64,000 bases of DNA from Bemisia tabaci (taxonomy: Eukaryota > Arthropoda > Insecta > Hemiptera > Aleyrodidae), in NCBI RefSeq assembly GCF_918797505.1, contig NC_092797.1, positions 40,251,372 through 40,315,371 on the forward strand, in the 5' to 3' direction. A program made the position numbers and the translations under genes. Each line of letters starts with the position of its first letter. The stretch's first letter is position 1. The notes under the pieces are model-generated. The model saw only the letters and a list, made by a program, of their open reading frames with translations. It was not told where the DNA came from and searched no databases. Below, piece by piece: positions 21,537 to 33,198 of the stretch.

Positions 21537-21700
21537 CAGTGACGAAGGATGAATGATCGATTATCGATCTATCCCCATTTGAAGCTGTTGTGAAGAATCG
21601 ATTATTAAAGGTGTTCGTTGCGAACACCCTCTTTATCGATCCTTTTCCATAGGTTTAAATGGCGGATCGATCGATATATCGCAAAGCACGCCACGCACTG
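21537..21700. mobile_element. Family B (hAT-like) foldback, copy 5
   Basis: CAGTGACGAAGGATGAATG to GCACGCCACGCACTG, with the usual central GTTCGTTGCGAACACC. Flanks TCCTCTGC and TCTCTGCC are similar but not identical. Confidence 0.75.
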
Positions 21701-21727
21701 TCTCTGCCCTCCTTCCCTTCAAACCGG

Positions 21728-22009
21728 CGGGCCGATTATTGAAATTGATAGACAAAGCTATAGACAAAGGAGACAAAAGAGATATGGAGAGAGCCTATTG
21801 GTGGAAGCGGGTGGTTGCAATGGACAAAAGAGGTAGGAAATAGACTAACTAATGGCAATCCACGAGAGACCCGACAGATAGTCTATCATTTTCTTCCTTT
21901 GTCAATGGGAACCACCCATATCAACAATAGGATCGCTCCATTACACCCGATGCCTTCTTTGTCTACAGCTTTGTCCATCAATTTCGATAATCAGTCCGCT
22001 GGTCTGTTC
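21728..22009. mobile_element. Family H foldback, copy 1
   Basis: GATTATTGAAATTGATAGAC pairs with GTCCATCAATTTCGATAATC; inner CCTATTGGTGGAAGCGGGTG pairs with a CACCCATATCAACAATAGG end. Other copies: 25434-25706 and 57741-58017. Confidence 0.75.
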
Positions 22010-22560
22010 TCATGGCAAGAGACCGATCCTCCTCCGCAAAGACGACGCAGCGGCGGGCCCGGGCATGGATTCGCGTGCGTTAGCGGCGGCGGCGGGCACG
22101 GAATGCAGAAGCCGGTAACGCTAATTTCTCCTAATGAGGCGAACTAATCAGGAGTCGGCGGCGCAGCGTGGCGCGTCTTGGAAAAACCAACAGCGAGCGG
22201 GCCGGCGGTGCGTGTGACGCGGGCGAGCGCGGTGGATGCTCAGCGGCTCGTTGAAAAATTGGGCAAATTGGAGCAAGATAAATTGACGGACGGTGTAACC
22301 GCGTCGCATCGGTTCGATCGAGTCTAATCGACGATTTCATGATATTAGTGATGCGCATTAGTCCCGTCCGTCGGCGACGCCCCGCCCCCCGTCCGTAACG
22401 CCTAACGCCACGCTCGCCCGCAATTAGAAATTGCGTGCGCGACCGCCCCGGCCCCAGCCCCCGGCTCGGACTCCGCCGTCCCTTGGCTTGGCCACCGCGC
22501 CGCCGCGTCTTCGCACGCCGGCCACCACGTCGCCAAGTAGAACTTAACTCTGGTTACTCA
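22010..22560. promoter_or_regulatory. CpG-rich unique island with clustered ATTA/TAAT motifs (candidate enhancer)
   Basis: GC-rich and repeat-free between two element clusters. TAAT-core motifs lie at 22121-22150 (GCTAATTTCTCC, CTAATGAGG, ACTAATCAGG), 22345-22362 and 22423-22436 (GCAATTAGAAATTGC, a palindrome). No recognisable exon. Regulatory role is inferred only. Confidence 0.35.
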
Positions 22561-22602
22561 GCAAAACGGCGGCGTTATGCAAAAAGAGAGTAGGATTCGT
22601 TA

Positions 22603-22749
22603 GTGTTCCCATTTCCCGGAACTAGTTCCAAATTTTGGAACTTCTGAGAATTTCCTGAAATTTTCCCGGAACTTTTGAGAATTTCCTGAAATTTTCCCGG
22701 AACTTTTGAGACTTTCCTGAATTTTCCCCGGAACTTTTCTTATTCTTCT

Positions 22750-22784
<35 letters not shown>

Positions 22785-23147
22785 TTCTGTTAATTTATTG
22801 GCTTATATTCCTTATGTGGAACCTACAGCCGTCTATAGACAAAATTTCATACTTGATATTATAAGAAATGTAGGGATAAGGAAATGTTTAATAGATAGGG
22901 TAATTTGTTTGTTCAAGCCGTCACCATTTTCACGTCTAAGGACCCTTCTAGGCGACTTCCTATATCGGGCCCGGAACTTTTGAAATTCCCGAAATGTTAC
23001 GGATCTTTTGGATTCTCCGGAACTTCCTCGGAAATTTTGAAAAACTCTAAAAAGAATCCGGGAACTTTTGACGATCATGGAATGGGAGGAATTGGAACAA
23101 AATAGCTCCGAATCCCGGAACTTTTGTCGGACATGGAATGGTAGCAC
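22603..23147. repeat. Family I element, second copy, interrupted
   Basis: Starts GTTCCCATTTCCCGGAACT and ends GACATGGAATGGTAGCAC, as in 19632-20002. The CCGGAACTTTTGAG array is interrupted by a CTT microsatellite (22743-22788) and about 180 bp of unrelated DNA (22790-22970). Confidence 0.7.
22743..22788 (+). repeat. (CTT)n microsatellite
   Basis: About 15 CTT units with one TCC interruption. Confidence 0.95.
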
Positions 23148-24029
23148 TGATCGGGGGATGAAAAGGAATACAGTATACAATATAAACAACTGTTTTTGGC
23201 TCTTCAATGAAAGCACATTTCTGCACAGGGAAACCTATCGCATAGATGTTGTTTCTAAAATCAGAGTTGCCGTAGTCAGGGAATACCGGGAAAACTGGGA
23301 AATGTCGAGGGAAACCTGGAAATGTCAGGGAAAATGACAAAAATATCTGGGAAAAATCCTTCAGTCACCTTTATTCGCTATCTAGAAAAGGCTTGACATT
23401 TGGAACAACTTTGCCTGAAAACTATTTCAAATCGTGTCTTTTTCACCATTAACTGTCAGGAAACATCATCTTCTAAATTATGAGGCAACCCAGTCAAATG
23501 GGCCTGAAATAGTGGTTCCTTATTGCAAAATGTGGTCCAAAGCAAACAGGAATCATAGTGTCGTCGAGTATCTACGAGGTATCTTAAGGGCGCTTTGTGC
23601 GTTGTTTCCCGAAGAAGATTACAAAAAATTAAGAGTCGTGTGATGGGGCTGCTGCACATTTTTTTTAAAATGTATTTTTCTAGAATACATAAAGAATAAG
23701 GAAACCTGTATTTTACCTTTTTTCATGTAATCAAATGTTAGGCGGGAAAACGACTTTCAAAGTTTCCGAAAGTTCAACTCCATTTCAAACGGGAAAATAT
23801 CCCGCCAATGAGAAACGTTCTTCTTATCATCGCAACTTTCAGCTCCTTTTCGTCAGTCACAAAAGCTGTTTCGAGCTTTTGTAAGCTCGGACACATGTTC
23901 ACATGTTCCTCGCCAAACTTTACAGATAGGCAACTCCATTTTATCACGCAATTTCAGGATCATACAACAGCCTATTAAATTTTATTAAATACATAATAAA
24001 ATTATTAAACTTAGCAGAGAATTGGCAAC
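23148..24029. other. Mixed repeat remnants
   Basis: 23275-23340 holds GGGAAA-type short repeats (ACCGGGAAAACTGGGAAATG). 23500-23535 carries a family Y/U-type terminus (TTATTGCAAAATGTGGTCC). The remainder has no recognised gene. Confidence 0.35.
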
Positions 24030-24400
24030 TCCGACAGCGAAGACGCATCAGTCCTGAAGAGCGGGGGCGGCATCGGCAGCCGGTAGCGGCCCGACGAATT
24101 AATCACAGAGCAACCCTTGAATAATTGAATGTTGACCTGTTGCGTCGGATTTCGACTCGCGAGTCTGCAGCGTAATTAACACATTAGCCGAGAGTGAGAC
24201 GGGCACTTTGCGCGTCCGCCTCCCGCCTACGCTGTCCGCCTACGTCTCCGGCCATGTCCTCACGGCTCACGGTCGGGAAACGGTGGTAGCTCACCGAATC
24301 ATCGTTCACGCGTCCGTATTTACACACCATATCACGCAGGCCCGCCTCCTTCGAGCCCGGATAACGGTCACGAGTTTAGAGGAGCGACGCGACGGGTTGA
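24030..24400. promoter_or_regulatory. CpG-rich unique island with TAATTA motifs (candidate enhancer)
   Basis: GC-rich and repeat-free, with GAATTAATCAC near 24097 and GTAATTAACAC near 24172. Ends where a family B remnant begins. No splice-bounded coding exon recognised. Confidence 0.3.
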
Positions 24401-24407
24401 GACCGCG

Positions 24408-24525
24408 CCGAAGCCGTGAATCATCGATTATCGACATTTCCCCATTTAAAGCTATGGTAAAGAATCGATCATTACGATGCTCGTTGCGAACACCCTGTTC
24501 ATCGATCCTTTTCCAGAGGTTTAAA
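24408..24525. mobile_element. Truncated family B copy 6
   Basis: Left half (GCCGTGAATCATCGATTATC) and centre (GTTGCGAACACCCTG) are present. The right end is cut off at the family Y element starting 24526. Confidence 0.6.
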
Positions 24526-24664
24526 TGGACTACATCTTGCAATATGGAACTATAAATTCTAGCCCGGTTTAAAAACAACGTATGTGACATTAGTTTCCCT
24601 ATGCACTTTAGTGTTTTTTCAGGTGAGCCAGAATTTATAGTTCCAAATTGCAAAATGCAGTCCA
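24526..24664. mobile_element. Family Y element without V
   Basis: TGGACTACATCTTGCAATAT pairs with ATTGCAAAATGCAGTCCA. Internal AACTATAAATTCTAGC pairs with GAATTTATAGTT. It separates two near-identical family B left parts (24396-24440 and 24681-24725). Confidence 0.7.
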
Positions 24665-24690
24665 AATGATAGATGAACTGGGTTGAGACC

Positions 24691-24785
24691 GCACCGGAGG
24701 CGTGAATGATCGATTATCGATATTCCCCCATTTGAGACCATAATAAAGAATCGATTATTCTGATGGTCATTGCGAACACCCTGTG
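24691..24785. mobile_element. Truncated family B copy 7
   Basis: GGCGTGAATGATCGATTATC through TTGCGAACACCCTG. The right half is absent. The preceding GGGTTGAGACCGCACCG is also found before copy 6, so this piece was duplicated. Confidence 0.6.
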
Positions 24786-24889
24786 TCGAAACTGTCGAAA
24801 AATTGTCGAAATCGGCCCCGTCAATTTCCAAATATTACTATGATAGATCATAGCTTCATCTCCCTCTTCACCTCTTTTTCTTTACTTGT

Positions 24890-25267
24890 GATCTTTCCTC
24901 GGCTCAAAATCTCGGCGGTTTTTCTACTCATGCGTCGAAGTCTCCATATAAGCGTCAAGTTGGTACCATGTTTCACTCATCCACATGGTCGTTTTTAGCA
25001 GGGATGCCAGCAAAACTCATATTTTGAGACAGATTACGACTGCTTCCTGAGATTGGGGTCTCGGCGTTTTTTCTACTCATGCGTTAAAGTCTCCATGTTA
25101 GTGTCAAGTCGGTACCTTGTTTCACTCACAATATCATATTGGCAATATGGTCACTTTAGGCAGAGATGTTAGCAAAATTCAAATATTGAGATGGGCTAAG
25201 ACTATTTCTGGGCTCGGGGTATCAGCGTTTTTTCTACTCATGCGTTAAAGTCTCCGTGTTGGTGATG
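24890..25267 (+). repeat. Tandem repeat, 149-161-bp unit, about 2.4 copies
   Basis: TTTTTCTACTCATGCG recurs near 24918, 25067 and 25228, followed by AGTCTCCATNTNAGNGTCAAG and GGTACCNTGTTTCACTCA. A TTTTTAGCAGGGATG stretch ends the first unit. Confidence 0.8.
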
Positions 25268-25433
25268 CTTAAAACTAATGGACTATAAAATACAGTATCG
25301 CGGCAATGTTCAAGGGTGCAGTATTGGTCTTTTCCTGAGACCAAAATTACCAAAACTATTCGTGCGACTTGAGTTGGAGTCTTTAATTTAGGTTTCACCC
25401 TGAACCCAAATCCCATCCAATTCTGAAAGAGTC

Positions 25434-25706
25434 GAGCCAGCTGATTATTGAAATCGGCAGACAAAGCGATAGACAAAGAGGACATAGGGAGTATGGAGCC
25501 AGTATGGTTGAAACTGGTGGTTCTTACAGACTAAGGGTGAAAATGATGGACTAACTGAGGGGTCTTTTGTCCATTGCTGTTAGTTAGTCTATTACCCACC
25601 CCCTTTGTCCATTCCAACCACCTGCTTCCACCAATAGGATCCCTCCAAATCCCCTCTGTCTTCTTTGTCTATAGCTTTGTCTATCAATTTCAATAATCGG
25701 CCGGTC
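25434..25706. mobile_element. Family H foldback, copy 2
   Basis: GATTATTGAAATCGGCAGAC pairs with GTCTATCAATTTCAATAATC. Central GTTAGTTAGTCTATTACC matches the family. Confidence 0.7.
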
Positions 25707-25814
25707 AGGGTAGGGATACAAATCGAGGTTTCTGATTCAGGGTTAAAAAATAATTCAAATGATAAGCTTACTAGTATGTACGAGCCGCACGATAAAAATG
25801 GAGAAAAGCGAAGC

Positions 25815-25960
25815 GGTCGCGAAGAGCGGGGAGGGGGACAGAGGGAGGGGGAGGAAAAGAGGTGGAGCCCGCGGGCGGTGGCGCGGGTCGCGGAGCCGCG
25901 GCTGTGGCCGGATGAGAGGAAAGGGGGGGAGGGGGCAGCCGGATTCCGAGCCCCAACAAA
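25815..25960 (+). repeat. G-rich strand-asymmetric block with a quadruplex-type motif
   Basis: Runs of G separated by short loops at 25828-25851 (GGGG-A-GGGGG-ACAGA-GGG-A-GGGGG) and further G runs near 25924-25940. Translated frames here are low-complexity and not supported as genes. Confidence 0.6.
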
Positions 25961-26169
25961 ATGTCGGATCGAATAATCAGAATAACTACAACCGCAAGAA
26001 GGCGACGTCTACGGCATGGAATGACTGGGCGCTCAGGCTGACGATACCATAACGCAACAGCAACGTCAACGTTCTACGCTGCGACGACGCATGGGTTCGC
26101 GTCAGAGTTGCCGCGCTGCCTCCTTTTACTGCAGGCAGCAGTAACTCCAGAAATCCAAGGGTTTCACCT

Positions 26170-26930
26170 AGAGTACCTGTAGCTAGAGTATGGACAGATG
26201 TGAAACTCCGAAAATTCATCAGGCCTTCACCGGTGCTTCTGCGAATAAAGTTAGGGCCCAGAAATGCAGAAAGCCTATGAATTTCAATTATCCAGAACTA
26301 GAGTACCTATTTAAGGAGAGTATGGACATGTCGAAAATTTTGAGGTTTAATGATGGAGCTCTTAGACCCCAAAGGGTAAGCAATCTATGAATTCAAATTA
26401 TCCAGAGTGATTTATGATCACAATTGTTGGGAACTTTCGTTGGTAAAGCACGCATTTGACTTGGTTTTTGCATAAACTTACTCATTTTTGCGGAAGAATG
26501 CTTACTTATGAATTTTCTTATCCATTTTCGTTTAATGGAGTCTAAAGATTGACAGTGACATTTTCCATTTTCAAAGATTACCTACCCTTTCGGGCCTAAG
26601 AGTTACATATTTCGAGTTGTCCATACTCTCCCTATATAGGTACTCTATCCAGAACGATTTACTAATACTATTGTTACGAACCGTCGTTTATAAAGCACGC
26701 ATTTGACTTAGTTTTGCACAAATTTACTCATTTTTGCGGAAGAACGCTCATTTCTGAACATTCTTGGCCATCTTGGTTAGAATTGGAATCTGCAGGCTCT
26801 GCAGACTGGCAGTGAAATTTTGTGTGTTAGAAGTTGGTTAGAAGGATGGCTGCACTTTTGGGCCCTAAGACCTCCATGAAGCGATATGTCCATACTCTCG
26901 CTATACAGGTATTCTAGTTACACCCAAAGT
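26170..26930. mobile_element. Family W element(s), partly duplicated
   Basis: AGAGTATGGACATGTCG and GGAGCTCTTAGACCCC pair with GGGCCTAAGAGTTAC and GTCCATACTCTCCC. The block TTACTCATTTTTGCGGAAGA is repeated directly near 26478 and 26727, so the right half is duplicated. Confidence 0.6.
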
Positions 26931-27505
26931 TTGAGTTTGAGGTCCAGGGCTTGGATTCCAAACCCTCCAAAATTTTAGTGCACTTCTTCCCGTCACCCTC
27001 CATTGGAATGATTGAATCTAAAGTTGAGCTAAATTTTGACGGTCCAATTTCCAAAATTTCCCAGGGGCGTCCACCCGAAACCTCTCTACGTACTGGCCAG
27101 GCCTCCTCTGAAAGTGTGAGAGCTTGGCCAGTTGCCTCTCACAGAAAGTTGCTGCAGCGACATCTGAGCCTAGAATTAGAAATCTCTCGTTTGATTGAAA
27201 ATTGACGAATTTCATTTTCTATGTTTGAAAAAGGGCCGTATTCAGTACAGAATAGGCAATATAGCTGTAGGTATGTGATGTTTTTTGCTCAGCTGTAATG
27301 TGTGATTATGTTTTGGACGAATAACATACACATTTTAACATTAAAATTGATAGAAGAAGATGATAATTACTTGCACTAGACAGCAGGAGATATTCTGCCC
27401 TCTCGATGAATAAACTCATCTTACTGTGCAGTTTTTCACATTTTTTTTTCTTGAAAAAAAAAGGGACTAATTTTGCCATTTTAGCTAATTCAGGCAGATC
27501 ATATG
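26931..27505. other. No recognised feature
   Basis: Ordinary AT-rich DNA with an 84-codon plus-strand frame (26951-27205) lacking any known motif, and a T/A run near 27440-27462. Confidence 0.3.
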
Positions 27506-27625
27506 GACGTATTTCTATCAAACGGAGCTATGTGCATTATGACGTGAGCCCTGTTATGCACATATTCTTATGGGTCTCAGGGCTCATGTCTTAATGCACA
27601 TAGTTCCGTTTGATAGAAATACATC
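27506..27625. mobile_element. Family F foldback, copy 1 (120 bp, flanks CATATG/CATATA)
   Basis: GACGTATTTCTATCAAACGG pairs with CCGTTTGATAGAAATACATC. Internal arms TGACGTGAGCCCTG and CAGGGCTCATGTC also pair. Flanks are CATATG (27500-27505) and CATATA (27626-27631). Confidence 0.8.
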
Positions 27626-27692
27626 CATATAAATGGACCGCTTTCAGCAAAAAGGAACAAAGTCACAACAGCCATGGACAAATCTAATTAGC

Positions 27693-28248
27693 AATGGACC
27701 ACTAGACAAGGTACGAATTTCAGCACTCTGATATATGTTCCGTAACCAAAATTTCACGTAGAGCACGATGTGCACAATGACAATTATCGAAATCAACTCC
27801 TCACAACGATATTTAATGATTCTTGATGCGTGAATTCAAACCACCCGCTCATGAAAACTCAATGCTCTACGTGATTCACATCGCGCGCTAAACGTTATCA
27901 TGACAGTCTCTGCGCGATGTAAAAATCTGGCAACCTCAATCTTGACGCTTTGGCCCAGCTATAGCAAATTGTCTATGGTTCGAACAACACATGGTGGGAA
28001 ATGAATATTGCTCGATTAAGAAACTTGCTGAGACCGTTGTCGTGCGCGATTTGACTCACGTAGAGCTTTGAGTTTCTTGTGAGCGGGCAGTTCAAATTCC
28101 TCGTAACCAATGTGAAATGAAAAGGTTAATATCTTCGTTAGGAGTTGGTATCAGTAATTTCCATTGCGCGAATCGTGTTCTACGTGAAATTTTGGTTAAG
28201 AAACATGTACCGGAATGCTTAAATTCGTACCTTGTCTAGTGATCCATT
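27693..28248. mobile_element. Family E foldback, copy 1 (556 bp)
   Basis: ACTAGACAAGGTACGAATTT at the left pairs with AAATTCGTACCTTGTCTAGT at the right; arms of about 220 bp continue through TTTCACGTAGAGCACGAT. Non-coding. Reverse-oriented copy at 58419-58948. Confidence 0.85.
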
Positions 28249-28469
28249 CAATTTTTTACAAGAGAACGTTTGTGCGGATTCCTTTGAGAATTTTAAGGTA
28301 TTTGCTTCGTTTAATGCAGATAATTCCTTGAAATTGGCATAAAAATCTGCACAGCCGATTTCATGTAAAAAATTAGATGGGTCGATTAAATTAAGCAATA
28401 GCTGATGTGGCTTGGTTCCTTTTCTGCTTAACGCGCTCCAAAGAGTAGTCGAGTTTTAATGGGAGCTCG

Positions 28470-28720
28470 AATTCTAAAATGAATCAGTGAGAACGAAAAC
28501 ACACCAACTCGGTAACTTGAAAATGCCCGATTCTCATTGAAGACAGTCAATTTGTATACAGATCATTGAAGTTAGCGCATCTGTCATAACTTGGACTTTT
28601 AAAGTGTCTTTAAGTACTTGTCTTTCTGCACTAAAAATATTTTTCTCAGACCAACTTCTTCACCTACTGTGCAGTTTTGTCGAGTCGGTGTGTTTTCGTT
28701 CTCACTGATTCAAATATGGT
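28470..28720. mobile_element. Foldback with CAGTGAGAACGAAAACACAC arms
   Basis: ATGAATCAGTGAGAACGAAA near 28480 pairs with TTTCGTTCTCACTGATTCA near 28696. Outer limits unresolved. The downstream 28781-29206 frames have no recognisable domain. Confidence 0.5.
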
Positions 28721-29289
28721 CGTTACTGTTCTCTTCGCTAATACAGCAGCACTGGTTGACAACGTTGTTCATGAGAAGTTGTGCTACGGCTCACAATGAC
28801 GACATCATTCCCGCGACTCAGCCAACCGAATAACAACTCCAAGAGTTGGAGCTCAGATTCGAGTTTGACTCCATCGACCGCAGAAAGAGCAGAGAAACTT
28901 CCTACGACAGAATTAGTATTATGCCACGCAAACGATACCACCTCGTGCTCTCTGGTGCGCTTTGTGAACAGCAAAATGACTCGAAAAGAAGTGCTTTATG
29001 CGCGCCAGAGGCGGCTATGATTGCGCATGCGCGCCTTCAAGTGTCGACATCCTTCGAAACAAGCTCGTAATCAGGAAGGCAATCATCCTGCGCTGATTAG
29101 AGAGGCAATGTGGTGCTCTGGTACCCTTCTTCACATTTCGATGGAATCCAGCACTTCAGCATGTACAAAAACGTTAGTAATACCACGTCACAAAATTCAA
29201 TATTAAGAACTGAGGCCTCGAATTTTGAATGACACGCAAGAATAAATTGCACCAACAAAGCGATCTCTCAAGATACGAAACTTTTGCAA

Positions 29290-29730
29290 GTTACCAGTTA
29301 ACAGTTTCCATCAAGGTGTTTTCCGACTGAGAAAGAGACGACACTTAATGAATGTTCGATAAGCGATTGAAAGATCCTACGAGTTAGTATCATGGCAAGA
29401 TGCGCAATGTTTTTGATACAAATATTTTAACTCCTATGTGGGCGGTGAAGTATCACACGAAACTGAAGGCGTTTTTGACCGGTGACAACAGATTGTCGTG
29501 GCTCACGGCAATGCACACTACGTAAACAGATCAGATAAACCCGTAACTCCCTCCAAGATTAGAAACACCTGCAAATTATAAAAAACAGTATCCATCAAGG
29601 TTTTTGCAAATGAATGCGAGACGACACTTCATGAATGTTCGATGAGCGATTGAAAAAGCAAAAAGGTTAGCTCCAAGATGCTCATTTTTGCTACGAACAT
29701 TTTTGCTACAAATATTACAACTAGTTTGCT
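29290..29730 (+). repeat. Direct duplication, about 280-bp spacing
   Basis: ATCCATCAAGG, GAGACGACACTT(A/C)ATGAATG and TTCGATAAGCGATTGAAA-type blocks occur near 29310-29370 and 29590-29660. The interspersed AAGTATCACACGAAACTG resembles a stretch near 39500. Class unknown. Confidence 0.5.
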
Positions 29731-30806
29731 TTCTTTCTAGTACTTTTCCAGGGAAAAATGTGAATTAAGAGGGTCGTAATTTTCAAAATTTTCTGGAGTA
29801 GGCCCCTACCACCCACTTCTAGGAAAGGCCCCCAAATTCACTTTTAGATGACATTCCTCCGGAAAATTTGCAGCCATCCCTGCTTTAATCAGTATACCAC
29901 AGAGATCTCAGTAAAAATTTGAAAAGGGAAAAAAGAAAAGAAAATCAGGTATCTTAACTGCTATGACAAAAATCATTGCTTTGACCCCAATTTCACTTAA
30001 TGATCTCAATCACAGTCTCATTCGAGTTACTTTCGGCGAACCCCCTTTTCGAATTCGGTTGCAACTGCCATGATTACGAGTACAATCCTGCATGAAAAGA
30101 ATCAATCTGCTGGTTAGCTGGAGCAGTGGCACAAGTCAGAGCAAGCATTTCGCAACAGCAGTCCTGCCCGGTCCCGAATCCGACCTGAATAATGCAGTCA
30201 AGTGACCATTTTTCTCGTGCTTTGTCCGTGATGTCGGACCCAGCCCAGCGCCGCTTCGTAAAACAATGACCGGCCGTAACAGCAGAAATTCGTACGCTGA
30301 ACGACACAAACGATGTATAAGTCAAAGCGACCGACAGTCTTTTTGTTGTTGTATCATGTTGACAGATCGTACGCTCTACAGGGTGTCTCAGTATTAAACC
30401 GCTGGACTGTAAAAGCGTGATGTATAGGTGAAAATAAGATTTTTTTCTCAATAAAGCTTTTATCCATAAGTTGCCCCTGTCGGAACTACAGCAGTCCTCA
30501 AATTTTTGGAAAAATCGTCGTTTTTCTAAATTTCGGGCAAGGGCATAGATGGAAAATTTCATGAAGTTTATTCGCGTGAAATCTCACGAAATTTCTTACA
30601 ACTTTTGGGGATGCATTCAGGAGACTAAGAAATGTCTTGTTCCGTGGTCCATTCGAGTGCTAATATCAGTTGCCCGCTCTCCAACCAGTTCGCCTTCAAA
30701 ACTTGAGCAGGCAATTTGAGCGGCTTGAGAGCTGTAATAGTTGCTCGCTGTAGTTTTGCCGCGTTCAGAACGTTCACTCCGCTTTGTATCCTTCGCACAT
30801 CAGTTA
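29731..30806. other. No gene; GGGTGTCTC-type repeat fragment
   Basis: 30378-30600 begins ACAGGGTGTCTCAGTATT, like the GGGTGTCCC fragment at 41688. A 162-codon minus-strand frame (30562-30074) runs through it; I see no domain in it and regard it as chance. Confidence 0.3.
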
Positions 30807-31199
30807 GACCACATTTTGCAATTAGGAACCACTATTTCTGGCTCATTTTAGAAACAGCATATCGACGGTGGAGGTAAGTCGACAATCACATAACTCGTTT
30901 GCGGTGTCTAAAAATCTCCGCCTCTATGTTATTTTTTAAAGGAGAACAATTTGACATCATTCCTTGAAGTTTTTGCAGCATTTTCTTCGCACAGAGAAGA
31001 AAAATCACGGCAATTTTAAAGAATTGCCGTTGAGTAGTTTTCCCTTTAAAAAATAAAGTATGATAGGAAGTCTGCGACGTCGCAAACCGTGTCATGTGAT
31101 TGCCAACCTGCACCGTCGATATATGTCATTTGTTCCCCTGTGCAGAAAGGTGCTTTTACAGAGGAGCCAGAGATAGGGGCTCCTTATTGCAAAATGTAG
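30807..31199. mobile_element. Family Y element with nested V (30863-31118)
   Basis: GACCACATTTTGCAATTAGG to TTATTGCAAAATGTAGG. V ends CGACGGTGGAGG and CACCGTCG are flanked by ATAT (30859-30862, 31119-31122). Same internal position as at 517-906. Confidence 0.8.
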
Positions 31200-32247
31200 G
31201 TAATACAATTAAAGTGCTTATGTCATGGGTGCTTGTCATCCTCATGCTTGGTTGACTCTGTAGTTTCCATCCATAAATGAAATGCATCAAATTTCAGACA
31301 ATTTTTCAGCACGAAGTTTCAGAATCAGAGTTATATTTAAACACCGCGAACAGAGGGGTGGATCCTAGTTTGGACTAAAAAATGGCTTTTTCTTACTATT
31401 TCCTGTTCTCTTGACGTCTCCTCTAGCAAGTTGAAGAAAGGGGTGAGCGATAGCTATATTTGTACTCCTCGGCAATTGTCAGGAGAAGAAATCCTATGTT
31501 TGCTTTTTTGTACTCGAGAGTGAAGCCGAGTATTTTGGCAGGGCGAAAATAAATATCGGACTTAATTTTGGAAAATAGTGACAGGTTTCCTTTCTTAAGA
31601 CTTAAATGTTGTATTAGGGAATGGAGAATTTGCAAGTGTCTAAAATTTGGTGAATTTAATGTTTAAGGTGAAACTACCAGGAGAACTGAGCACAATATCC
31701 TTCGTTTCTAAATTGAACAAGTATTGTAGAAGATACGACAAAATAATCAAATTTGCCAAAATATATCTGTTTAAAAATAGGCAATGCCACCAGATGACGT
31801 CCCAAGATGGTACTTTTTCTGATTTTTAAATGTATTTTTCTACAATTTCCCATGCGAGCAAAAATTATGAAAAGCACTGTGTACTAGCTCATCACGCACA
31901 ATCGGTTGATGCAATAAAAATGTGTCGTGCAAATTCTCCATTATCAACGTTGCAAATCGAAATTGTTTTTCTAAATGCACCATCAGTAATCCGTCCTGGT
32001 ATCAATCTGGCAAGAGTTTGACTCGGGAGTTTTACAATCAATTTTCCTCTCCGATCGGTCTCCATTGTCTCCGGTATTTCCTCTTTTATGTAACATTTCC
32101 CATCCCTACCCTTTCCCCACTCTCTCCCACCTTCTTACACCCACGCCAAGCAGTTTCCCAGCACTACTCTCTCCTCTCACGTCCCACCCCACCCCCTAAC
32201 CTAGTTTCGTTTATTCTGTTTTTCTCCATTTTCTTGCCCCTCTAATT
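31200..32247. other. No recognised feature
   Basis: AT-rich DNA; 32110-32230 is pyrimidine-rich on the plus strand. Short frames only. Confidence 0.3.
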
Positions 32248-32500
32248 CTGTCGCGCTGAGGAAGAACGTCTTATAAGCCTGCGGATGTTGCCAAACTTTG
32301 CCTTTAAAAAACGAATTTTCTACAAAATTTGTCAACTACTCCTCATTAAATTTTGTCCAGAATTTCATTCGCAATTCATTGCAGCGTACATGAAAATATT
32401 AAGGAGAAATTATCATAATTTCTCTTAAAAATGAATGTTTTATCGAGAAAAATTTGGCAACACTTGAAAGTCGATACGGCGTTCTTTCTTAGCATGGCGG
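32248..32500. mobile_element. Family A foldback, copy 7
   Basis: CTGTCGCGCTGAGGAAGAAC to CTTTCTTAGCATGGCGG. Flanks AATT and ACTT differ, so this copy is older or its ends have mutated. Confidence 0.75.
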
Positions 32501-32888
32501 ACTTCACATCATAACGAACGTTCATCACTAGTAGTGACGGCTCATCTTTGACAGAGCTCTTACTTTTCAAAATCACTCGTAAATTATTTTCGTCGACTGT
32601 TATGCCAGCTGGGAAATATTTAAATAGCGAACGTGATGTTTTCGGTGATGCCTCGCTGAGAATGCAAATAAGTTGAAATTTCATGCATAATGGTGAACAT
32701 CGGCTATGCTTCACGCTGAAATTTTCGCGGCTGAATGTTAATGCTTTGGGCTCTCCTCCTCGGTTTGCTGAGAGATTATGTTAAAACTTTGAATACTTGG
32801 ATCAAGATTTTAAGTTACGTCCAAACTTATCATATGCATATTTTAAAAAGGAAGAATTGAAAAAAATTATCTTGTAATGAGCAATAAA

Positions 32889-33198
32889 GGGCCGTTCAGG
32901 TATTACGTGACGCACTTAGAGGGGAGGGGGGGCTTGAGCCAGCGTTACGGTACGTTACAAGTGGGAGGGAGGGCAAGCCCAGCGTTACGTAACAAATCCA
33001 AACCGGGGGAAAAACTTTTGAAAAAAGGGGGAATAAAGTGAAAATCTCGTCCCTTTATTTGAAAAAGGGGAGGGGTTGTCAGGCCAGCGTTACGTAATCC
33101 AAAAAGGGGGATTGTAGGGTTGCGTTACGTGCGTGCGTTTTAAGGGGGGGGGGGACAAAAAATCGGAAAAACTACGTTACGTAATATTTGAACGGCTG
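32889..33198. mobile_element. Family D foldback, GGGCCGTTCAGG ends and GTTACGTAA repeats
   Basis: GGGCCGTTCAGGTATTACG pairs with CGTAATATTTGAACGGC. The AGCGTTACGTAAC motif is reiterated inside at about 32942, 32980, 33081 and 33122, with G-rich spacers. From memory this terminus is widespread in insects; not verified. Confidence 0.75.

Noticed and set aside
30074..30562. 162-codon minus-strand frame
   Set aside because: Runs through a GGGTGTC-type repeat fragment and has no recognised domain or splice context.
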